DNA of 39,865 nt from NCBI GenBank assembly GCA_030430995.1, contig JAUIKA010000002.1, positions 1 through 39,865 on the forward strand. Direction: 5' to 3'. Every line of letters starts with the position of its first letter. The stretch's first letter is position 1. The notes below the pieces were generated by a model. It saw only the letters and a program-made list of their open reading frames with translations. It was not told the DNA's origin and did not search any database. Source of the DNA: Alphaproteobacteria bacterium (GTDB lineage: Bacteria; Pseudomonadota; Alphaproteobacteria; Rickettsiales; Rickettsiaceae). The translations under genes were made by a program, and so were the position numbers. Of this stretch, positions 30,161-37,639 are shown in pieces.

Positions 30161-30856
30161 TTATCTTAAACAATACATCCCAATAGCTGCTGCTGAAGAG
30201 GCATTTAAGCTCTCTATATGCTTTGTGGGAATATATGTTAATATGTCACATCTTTTGCTAACTAAATCTCTCATTCCTTTATCTTCAGCGCCAACAACTA
30301 ATGCTAGTTTATCATAACTAGGTAATGCATTTATACTTTGCTTAGCTTTGGCATCTAACCCTATTGTCCAAAAACCTTTATTTTTTAGGTCCACTATAGT
30401 TTTCTGAAGATTAATAACTTTAATGAAAGATACCATCTCTAACCCACCAGCAGATATTCTTGCCAAATCTGCTGTCTCTTCTGGGGAATTCCTTTTTTCA
30501 GAGATAATAGTATTAAAGCCAAACCCAGCAGCAGACCTAATAATATTCCCTATATTTCCTACATCTGTTAGATGGTCTAGCAAAAGAATTCTATCCCCCT
30601 TTATTTCCTCTATAGAATAAGATGTAATGGGCATAGTTAGCACTCCCAGAGTTTTAATAGCAATGCCGTTATAAGACTTAGCTATACTATATTTATGTTT
30701 TTTTACTATTTCTTTATGGGCTGAATAAAACTCAGCACTACAATAAATATGTATGATATCTCTCTCATCATTTACAAGAGCAGTTTCGGCTGCATGGCAG
30801 TCATGTATAAGGTAAGCTTTATGATGCATTGGTATATACTCGCTGTACGTCTTCAT
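30161..30856 (-). CDS. rlmB: TrmH-family 2'-O-methyltransferase (RlmB-like)
   Basis: 231 aa; SPOUT motifs NIGNIIRSAAGFGFN, LVVGAEDKGMRDLV, IPTKHIESLNASSAAAIGMY. Start may be the internal Met MHHKAYLIHD. Confidence 0.85.
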   Translation of the reverse strand: MKTYSEYIPMHHKAYLIHDCHAAETALVNDERDIIHIYCSAEFYSAHKEIVKKHKYSIAKSYNGIAIKTLGVLTMPITSYSIEEIKGDRILLLDHLTDVGNIGNIIRSAAGFGFNTIISEKRNSPEETADLARISAGGLEMVSFIKVINLQKTIVDLKNKGFWTIGLDAKAKQSINALPSYDKLALVVGAEDKGMRDLVSKRCDILTYIPTKHIESLNASSAAAIGMYCLR

Positions 30857-31505
30857 TATCTTCTAATATCTCTATAACCTTTGCTATCTTTTCTGTTACT
30901 TCTTGCCCTGCTTCAATAGCGCACCAGCCTATACAAGCTTCAGATGGTGGGCCTAGTTTCTCACATAACCCCTCTAAAACTCTATTAAATTCATTTACAG
31001 TGGTATAGATATAGAATTCCTCATCTAGTATTTTGATATCATTTGCTTCTAACTCCAAAGCAATTTCTGTTATCTCTTCTTCTGATGCTATATCTTGTGG
31101 ATATTGTATTATCCCACAATGGTCAAACATGAATGTTACATTTGTTGTAAGAGCGCCACCATATTTACTAAAGGTAGACTTCACTAAAGAAACCGTTCTA
31201 TTTTTATTATCTGTATGGCATTCTATTATAAAAGCAGCGCCATCTAAAAAAGCTTCATAGCGCATTTCTTCATAGTTAGATGTATCATCTTTCTGGCTAA
31301 GAGCCCTCTCTATTCTATCCTTAGGAACATTTATTGCCTTAGCGCTTGATATTGCATTCCTTAGCCTAGCATTTGTTTCCGGATCTGTCCCTGACTTAGC
31401 GGCAGTAGTTATATCCCTTATAAGCCTTGTAAATAACTTAGCACGTTTTTTATCTTGTGCAGACTTCCTATGTTGTATATTTTTAAATTTAGAATGACCA
31501 GCCAT
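30819..31505 (-). CDS. yebC: YebC/PmpR-family protein
   Basis: 228 aa; MAGHSKFKNIQHRKSAQDKKRAKLFTRLIRDI is diagnostic. Confidence 0.95.
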   Translation of the reverse strand: MAGHSKFKNIQHRKSAQDKKRAKLFTRLIRDITTAAKSGTDPETNARLRNAISSAKAINVPKDRIERALSQKDDTSNYEEMRYEAFLDGAAFIIECHTDNKNRTVSLVKSTFSKYGGALTTNVTFMFDHCGIIQYPQDIASEEEITEIALELEANDIKILDEEFYIYTTVNEFNRVLEGLCEKLGPPSEACIGWCAIEAGQEVTEKIAKVIEILEDNEDVQRVYTNAS

Positions 31506-32070
31506 AGCCCTTTAGCATAGATATTGTTTCATATATTGGCAAACCAATTACAGAAGAATATGAGCCAGATATAAATTTAATAAAACATGCAGCTTTGCCT
31601 ATTATAGAGCATCCCCCCGCTTTATTTAAACCTTCTTTAGAAGCTACATATAACATTATTTCTTTTTCTGATAGCCTCTTAAATTTTACAATAGTTTTAA
31701 CGGTTTTTGTATTCCTAAAACATATATTATTTGTCTTTTTTGCTATTGTAACGCTTGTATATACTGTATGCCTTCTGCCTGAGAGCATCCTAATACAGGA
31801 CTCAACATCAGAATCTGAAATTGCTTTATCCAATATTCTCCTGCCTATACAACAAATAGTATCTGCTGTAATAATATACCCATCTATATTAATAATTTTT
31901 TCTGCAGCAAAAGATTTTTCTATACTAAGCCTCTTGGAAAGCTCCCTAGGGAGCTCTTTGCCATCACAAGACTCATCTATATCTGTAGCAACTACCATAT
32001 CAGGAATTATGCCTACAGATTTTAACATTTCGTTTCTACCTGCTGACCCGGATGCTAAAATTAGTTGCAT
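31489..32070 (-). CDS. maf: Maf-family nucleotide pyrophosphatase
   Basis: 193 aa; LILASGSAGRNEMLKSVGI, ITADTICCIGRRILDKA, GGCSIIGKAACFIKFISGSYSSVIGLPIYE. Confidence 0.9.
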   Translation of the reverse strand: MQLILASGSAGRNEMLKSVGIIPDMVVATDIDESCDGKELPRELSKRLSIEKSFAAEKIINIDGYIITADTICCIGRRILDKAISDSDVESCIRMLSGRRHTVYTSVTIAKKTNNICFRNTKTVKTIVKFKRLSEKEIMLYVASKEGLNKAGGCSIIGKAACFIKFISGSYSSVIGLPIYETISMLKGYGWSF

Positions 32071-32297
32071 TAATTTTGGGTTTTAGCTCTAAGTGTGATT
32101 CTACCTTTTGTTATATCATAAGGTGTCATCTCAACTGTAACCTTATCCCCTTTCAGTATTCTAATTTTATTCTTTCTAATTCTTCCTGAACTATGAGCTA
32201 ATATTTCATGTCCATTATCTAACGCTACCTTAAATCTAGTGTTAGGTAACACTTCTGTTACTAGACCTGAAAATTCTATTAATTCTTCTTTGGGCAT
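32070..32297 (-). CDS. infA: Translation initiation factor IF-1
   Basis: 75 aa; [59 protein letters not shown]. Confidence 0.97.
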   Translation of the reverse strand: MPKEELIEFSGLVTEVLPNTRFKVALDNGHEILAHSSGRIRKNKIRILKGDKVTVEMTPYDITKGRITLRAKTQN

Positions 32298-32341
32298 TAT
32301 ATGGATTAAAAATTACAGGAATAATTATAACTTGCTTGATG

Positions 32342-32362
32342 AAAACTTGCAAAGCAAATTTT
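32342..32362 (-). terminator. Terminator-like hairpin between the 32397..33416 gene and infA
   Basis: Minus strand AAAATTTGC-TTT-GCAAGTTTT: 9-bp stem with one U-G wobble, U-rich 3' arm. Confidence 0.45.
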
Positions 32363-32396
32363 CCTATATGTTAAAATACATACTAATTCTTGCCAA

Positions 32397-33416
32397 TTAT
32401 ACCTCCCCTAAAAGGGCAACATCACCCCCCTCTTTACATAAACCTGCTTCACCTTCTAATTTATGCATGAACCCAGCTGCATCTTTCTCTGCTTTATGGG
32501 CATCATGCACAACTCCTTCTTCTGCTTCTTTGGCCAATGTAGTAGGTTTAAATTTCTCTTCTAACTCTTTTGTATCTTCTCGCAGTCTAGCAAAATGAGT
32601 CTCTACCGAATCATAATCTTTACTTAACTCTTGTGCCTCCTTAATAGTTGGTTTTAAGTCTAATAAAAAACCTATTGCATCTACTATACCTGTAATTTCA
32701 CTACCAGAGAAAAAAGATTCTATTGCCCCTACTAGCTTTTGCACTAAAATCTTTAATTTTGATGCTAAATCCTGCATATGTACAGCTGAGTCAAACATTC
32801 CTTCAGCTATAGATTTTATTTGGGGCAATATATCTTCTAAAAGATCTTTTGTTGACTCAGGCTTTTTATATTTTATTTTTTCTTCTGGTGCTTTCGTTCT
32901 GGATGTATAACATACCCTTAAGGATATTGCGTCGATGAATGAAAATAGCCATCGCCCTGCCATCGCAGCATCTTCTACTACTTCCTCTGCTGCATGCATA
33001 GAAAATACAGCTACCTCTTTACCAATCTTGATTTCAGGTGAAAGCTCATAAGATAGCTTCCTTGTATTATCTGCAAGCTGATGAAAATTATCTATCAAAG
33101 ACCTTGCGTGCCTAGCTAGGCCGGCAGAATCTATACCAACTCTTACAGCTTCATACCCACATTCAATAACATTTGCAGATACAGCTGAACTTACTAAGTT
33201 GGCTACCGCTTTAGAATCATCTCTAAAATATGGTACCAATATAGAAATTTCATTAGCTATATTATTTAAATCTGCAATATTCTGTGCTATTTGAACCAAA
33301 ACATCTTTAGCTGTGATTGTAGATTGTTCAATTTTCACTCCTAAAGATCCCATTTTTCGGGTAAGTAAACCACCCTCTAATATTGCTTTTGCTTTTATCT
33401 CTCTTATATTTCTCAT
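32397..33416 (-). CDS. Hypothetical helix-rich protein, 339 aa
   Basis: Long ORF with SD GAGGTAATT-ATG; predicted almost entirely helical from composition; no recognised domain. Confidence 0.7.
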   Translation of the reverse strand: MRNIREIKAKAILEGGLLTRKMGSLGVKIEQSTITAKDVLVQIAQNIADLNNIANEISILVPYFRDDSKAVANLVSSAVSANVIECGYEAVRVGIDSAGLARHARSLIDNFHQLADNTRKLSYELSPEIKIGKEVAVFSMHAAEEVVEDAAMAGRWLFSFIDAISLRVCYTSRTKAPEEKIKYKKPESTKDLLEDILPQIKSIAEGMFDSAVHMQDLASKLKILVQKLVGAIESFFSGSEITGIVDAIGFLLDLKPTIKEAQELSKDYDSVETHFARLREDTKELEEKFKPTTLAKEAEEGVVHDAHKAEKDAAGFMHKLEGEAGLCKEGGDVALLGEV

Positions 33417-33429
33417 AATTACCTCTTTA

Positions 33430-34116
33430 TTATCTTTCTTTAATATCTTTTTTTGCTCGTTTTGCTAATTTGGTATAATATTTTAGCAACTTTTTCGCTT
33501 CTTCAGGTTTTGCTGTTACATCAATATTTTTATCTTTAATATATTTCTTTACAGTATCTTTGATCAAAGTTTTATCTTCTTTTGTAAGCTTTAACTCACC
33601 CTCTTTGTCTTTTATAAGATCTATATTATTCTTTCTTTTGGATTCTAGTAAAGCTAATCCAGCATTAATTATTTTTCGTTGCCCTTCTTGCTTTGGCCCA
33701 CCTTGTACTTCTAGATTGTCCTGTTTCCTTATGTGATCTTTTATAAAAGCTCTATCTTCTTTTGTAAGATTTCTTAATAGCTCCTTTGCCTTTTGCACAT
33801 CTGTTGTAGGATTATTTTCGTTTCTTTCCACATGCGCTTTATCATATACTTCTTTCTTTGGCTCCTGAAAATAGTTAGATACAGCATGATATAAATCCTT
33901 AAAGAATTTTTTTATCTTGCCAAATATACCATGGCCAGCATCCCTAGAGACTTCAGGCTCATTATTATCTGCATAAACTTCATTTTTTAGTTTATCAAAA
34001 GCCTCCTTACTCTTCTGTTGTAATTCATATCTTTCTCTTTCCCAATCCCGCTTATCCCTTTCAAAATTCCTTTTATTATCTTTTATATTTTCAAATACAT
34101 CAAAATCTTCACTCAT
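33430..34116 (-). CDS. Hypothetical highly charged protein with internal repeat, 228 aa
   Basis: Lys/Glu/Asp-rich ORF; two copies of LTKED(R/K)xxIKDxx(R/K)K; 13 nt upstream of the next gene, so likely an operon. Confidence 0.7.
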   Translation of the reverse strand: MSEDFDVFENIKDNKRNFERDKRDWERERYELQQKSKEAFDKLKNEVYADNNEPEVSRDAGHGIFGKIKKFFKDLYHAVSNYFQEPKKEVYDKAHVERNENNPTTDVQKAKELLRNLTKEDRAFIKDHIRKQDNLEVQGGPKQEGQRKIINAGLALLESKRKNNIDLIKDKEGELKLTKEDKTLIKDTVKKYIKDKNIDVTAKPEEAKKLLKYYTKLAKRAKKDIKER

Positions 34117-34150
34117 AAAACTAAATAATATCTATATTGTAATGGGAATT

Positions 34151-34176
34151 AAAGGAGGCTACTATATGCCTCCTTT
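34151..34176 (-). terminator. Strong hairpin terminator after the 34184..35401 gene
   Basis: Perfect 9-bp stem AAAGGAGGC (34151-34159) / GCCTCCTTT (34168-34176), 8-nt loop; on the minus strand followed by AATT. Confidence 0.65.
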
Positions 34177-34183
34177 ACAAATT

Positions 34184-35401
34184 TTAAGCAGGAACATCAT
34201 GACTTGATACGTCAACCACCACGTGGTCCGCAGAAGTTCCAACAAGAGATGTATGTGAAACCTGATGAGTTTCTCCATCTGCAGTCTGAACAGTCAACTT
34301 GCTATTCATGTCCGGCTTTGGAATTAATGTTGTGGAACTACCATCCAATGCCTTTTTAATGATAATATGCTGATTTCCTACAGAATCGGCAGCAGCACTA
34401 GCATGCACAACATCCGCCTTCGCAGGTGCAGCATGATGCTTCCAAAATTCTAATTTCTCTCCTATATCTTCGGCGCCTCTTGCAATGCTTGATGCTCCCT
34501 CTACTGTATAAGCTTTTAATCCTGCCACACCTTTTTGTATGGCAGATAGCATATCTACTCCATCTGCTTTCATAGCAGCACATAGAGATTTAAATTCTGA
34601 ACCAAGTAATTCTTGTATTTGCTCTGCATCTTCTTCTACTGCACCTCCTAACTCCACACCTTTTGCTTTTAAAAATGCTTTCAGTTTAGGAAAATCTTGA
34701 GTTGTTAAATCTTTTACTTTACCTATAATAAAATTAGCCAAATAGCTTTCCATTAGAGATAATTCTTTAGGTGGTATTATTTGCTTCAAAGCTTCAGGCA
34801 TGAATCCATCTACCGATTCAGCTATTAGAGGTTTGACTTCTTCCTGCATAAATTTCACCAGATATTTTTGGGCACCATTAAATGCCATATTGCTTATTTT
34901 ATCATAGAATTCTGATAAGATAGCTTCGTCATCACCCTTTTCTTCATAATGAGCTTTAAGAAAATTACATGTAGTTTTTAGACCACTTACAATTATATTC
35001 TCTAATGATTCTCGCACTTCAGGATTTACTTGAAACAAGGATGTAAATGCTTTTGCAAATTTAACAAAATACCCATCTTCACCTGTGAACATTTCTAATA
35101 TAGCATCTATAGTTATAGTTTCTTCTAACCTCTCAGCAATAGGATGCGTTACATTCATCTGCCACATAACATTCCATAACAAATGTAACTGCGCTATCTC
35201 TACTGTTTGAGCTTCTTTAGAAGATACCCCTTTTGTGGCTACTGTTTCTAATAACTTTTTAAGTGGTGCTTCTATTTCTGCGGTATATTGAGCATTTATT
35301 TCTGCTGGATCAGCAGCATTACCTGTAGTTTTTTTCACAGCTTGAGCTATGCCATTTTTTATATCTTTAGCCTGAGCCTCTATACGTGTTGTTGGAGCCA
35401 T
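34184..35401 (-). CDS. Hypothetical helix-rich acidic protein with Ala/His/Val-rich tail, 405 aa
   Basis: Long ORF with own downstream hairpin; helical body and a compositionally distinct C-terminus (HHAAPAKADVVHASAAADSVG...HVVVDVSSHDVPA). Confidence 0.7.
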   Translation of the reverse strand: MAPTTRIEAQAKDIKNGIAQAVKKTTGNAADPAEINAQYTAEIEAPLKKLLETVATKGVSSKEAQTVEIAQLHLLWNVMWQMNVTHPIAERLEETITIDAILEMFTGEDGYFVKFAKAFTSLFQVNPEVRESLENIIVSGLKTTCNFLKAHYEEKGDDEAILSEFYDKISNMAFNGAQKYLVKFMQEEVKPLIAESVDGFMPEALKQIIPPKELSLMESYLANFIIGKVKDLTTQDFPKLKAFLKAKGVELGGAVEEDAEQIQELLGSEFKSLCAAMKADGVDMLSAIQKGVAGLKAYTVEGASSIARGAEDIGEKLEFWKHHAAPAKADVVHASAAADSVGNQHIIIKKALDGSSTTLIPKPDMNSKLTVQTADGETHQVSHTSLVGTSADHVVVDVSSHDVPA

Positions 35402-35494
35402 TATAATTAATAATTTGATTAATGCTTACAGAGTATCATTTTAGTTAATCCTAATCAATAATTATTTTAGAAAAAATTAAAAGCTGAATACTAC

Positions 35495-36202
35495 TCAAAA
35501 ATTAGAGGCTATTGTAAGAATAATAACCCCAACTGCACCCTGTTTTTTTAAAATCTTCACTATCTCAGAAGCAGTGGCTCCTGTACTGATTACATCATCA
35601 ACTATAATAATCTTCTTATTTTCTAAAGACATATCCCTACTTATTTTAAAGCTGCCTATAATATTTTCTTCCCTGCTTTTTCTACTAAGATTAGTTTGAG
35701 ATCTTGTAAATTTGGATTTTTTTATAACACTATTTAGTATGGGAATATTACTAACCTTACTTATCTCCCTTGCTAAAAGATATGAATGGTTATAATGCCT
35801 TGTTATTCGCCTTAAAAAATGCATAGGAATATAAGTAATATAGTCATATTCTAGAATGTCATCTTTATATCGCCTGAAAAGTATATCTGCAGAGAGCTTT
35901 GATATAACAGCTTTGTTATAATATTTAAAGTTATGTATAAGCCTTTTGCTGTCCTGGTTAAACTCAAATATGCTACGTAGAATATATTTTTGCTCACCTT
36001 TGCTACATCTTGCACATAGCATCTGCGGTAATTCAAACGCTAATGGCCTAGAGCAACTATTACAATATGGGTAAGATATGAGGCTCAGTTTTTTCCAACA
36101 ATCTATACATATTCCAGTTTTTTCTATTTCATTTTCTAAACATATAACGCATGCTATAGGGAAAAAGTAAGAAAATAAAGATTGAGCCACTTTTATTATC
36201 AT
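35495..36202 (-). CDS. comF: ComF family protein (phosphoribosyltransferase fold)
   Basis: 235 aa; N-terminal zinc-type cysteines CVICLENE/CIDCW/CNSC/CARC; PRPP motif KIIIVDDVISTGATASE. Confidence 0.88.
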   Translation of the reverse strand: MIIKVAQSLFSYFFPIACVICLENEIEKTGICIDCWKKLSLISYPYCNSCSRPLAFELPQMLCARCSKGEQKYILRSIFEFNQDSKRLIHNFKYYNKAVISKLSADILFRRYKDDILEYDYITYIPMHFLRRITRHYNHSYLLAREISKVSNIPILNSVIKKSKFTRSQTNLSRKSREENIIGSFKISRDMSLENKKIIIVDDVISTGATASEIVKILKKQGAVGVIILTIASNF

Positions 36203-36239
36203 AGTATCATTTCTTCATAACCTTTGAATTAAATAAAAC

Positions 36240-36395
36240 ATGAGACATTTTAATGCAATAATAATAGTTTTTATAGCCCTAGCTAGCATATTGTTTACCG
36301 GATGCAACAAAATGAAAGTAAAACCTGGACCAAAGAAGGTAGAACGCTCTTTAGAAACTCCGGATTTTTATACACCAAATGATAGTAAAAAATGA
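36240..36395 (+). CDS. Small lipoprotein (51 aa), not in the ORF track
   Basis: Hand translation MRHFNAIIIVFIALASILFTGCNKMKVKPGPKKVERSLETPDFYTPNDSKK*; lipobox LFTGC; ATGA overlap with the next gene. Confidence 0.6.
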   Translation: MRHFNAIIIVFIALASILFTGCNKMKVKPGPKKVERSLETPDFYTPNDSKK

Positions 36396-37612
36396 TACAC
36401 ATTCTTTCTAATGGTTTAAAAGTACTTACTAGCCATATGCCCACAGCAGAATCTGTAACTATAAATATTTTGGTAAAACTGGGCAGCAGATATGAGGAAG
36501 AGAGCAAAAATGGAATTTGCCATTTCTTAGAGCATATGGCTTTTAAAGGTACAGATAGATATAGCTATAAAGAAATAGCAGAGATTTTTGACTCCATAGG
36601 TGGCTCTTTTAATGCATATACAAGTAAAGAACATACCGTTTATTACGCTAAGGTTCTAAAAGAAGATTGGCAAAAAGCCTTAGATATATTGCATGATATT
36701 ATTATGAACTCAACATATCCTCAAAAGGAGATAGATAAAGAAAAAATGGTTATATTCCAAGAAATAGCTAGGAATGAAGATAGCCCAGAAGATATTGTGT
36801 ATGATAATTTAATCAAATCTGTATATAGAGGGCAAGCTTTAGGGCGTTGCATACTTGGCAAACGTGAAATACTTTCTCAGTTAAGCAGAGAAGACTTCAT
36901 AGATTATGTTAAGCGCTACCATGTTGCAAATAACATTATAATTTCTGCAGCTGGTAACCTAGCAGAAGAAAAGTTATTGGATGCATGTGAGAAATACTTT
37001 GGTAATATAGCAAAAGGAAACATAAACCAATTCGAAAAAGCGCAGTATTACCATAGCAACATATCTCAGCAAAAAGATTTACAACAAACACATATAGCAA
37101 TAGCATATAAAAGTTGTGGATATATGGATATAGCCAAAAAAACACAAATAGATTTACTATCAATTATTATAGGGGGCGGGATATCCTCCCGTCTATTTCA
37201 AAAAATAAGAGAGGACCTAGCATTATGCTACTGCGTTGGCGCTAGTAACTATACATTTTCAGATGTAGGCATTTTTACTGTATATTTAGCAACGGAGCAT
37301 GATAAAGAGAAATTCGCTATTGAAAAAACTATTGCATTATTAAATAATTGCAGTTTCTTAGAAGAGGAGCTTGTTAGAGCAAAAAAACAATTACTCTCAA
37401 ATATCCTTATGGCATATGAATCTGCTAGCTATGTTTCCGCCTCTATGGCAAGGTTTTACTCTTCATACTCAAAATGCTTTTCAAAAGAAGAGTTATCTCA
37501 TCTAATTAATGATGTTACTATAGATAACATCTCTAAAGTAGCTAAAGATATATTTGAAGGAAAAGACTATTCCATATCTTTAGCAGGTCCTAAAGTAAAA
37601 GAAACCAACTAA
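36392..37612 (+). CDS. M16 family (pitrilysin/MPP-like) zinc peptidase
   Basis: 406 aa; zinc motif HFLEH in GICHFLEHMAFKGT; downstream IVIFQEIARNEDSPEDIV-type segment typical of M16B. Confidence 0.92.
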   Translation: MIHILSNGLKVLTSHMPTAESVTINILVKLGSRYEEESKNGICHFLEHMAFKGTDRYSYKEIAEIFDSIGGSFNAYTSKEHTVYYAKVLKEDWQKALDILHDIIMNSTYPQKEIDKEKMVIFQEIARNEDSPEDIVYDNLIKSVYRGQALGRCILGKREILSQLSREDFIDYVKRYHVANNIIISAAGNLAEEKLLDACEKYFGNIAKGNINQFEKAQYYHSNISQQKDLQQTHIAIAYKSCGYMDIAKKTQIDLLSIIIGGGISSRLFQKIREDLALCYCVGASNYTFSDVGIFTVYLATEHDKEKFAIEKTIALLNNCSFLEEELVRAKKQLLSNILMAYESASYVSASMARFYSSYSKCFSKEELSHLINDVTIDNISKVAKDIFEGKDYSISLAGPKVKETN

Positions 37613-37639
37613 AACCATTGATAATTAAATAAAAACATT

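Noticed and set aside
31595-32086. Plus-strand 163-aa ORF
   Set aside because: Antisense to maf.
34398-34583. Cys/Arg-rich 61-aa minus ORF
   Set aside because: Alternate frame inside the 405-aa gene; composition is an out-of-frame artefact.
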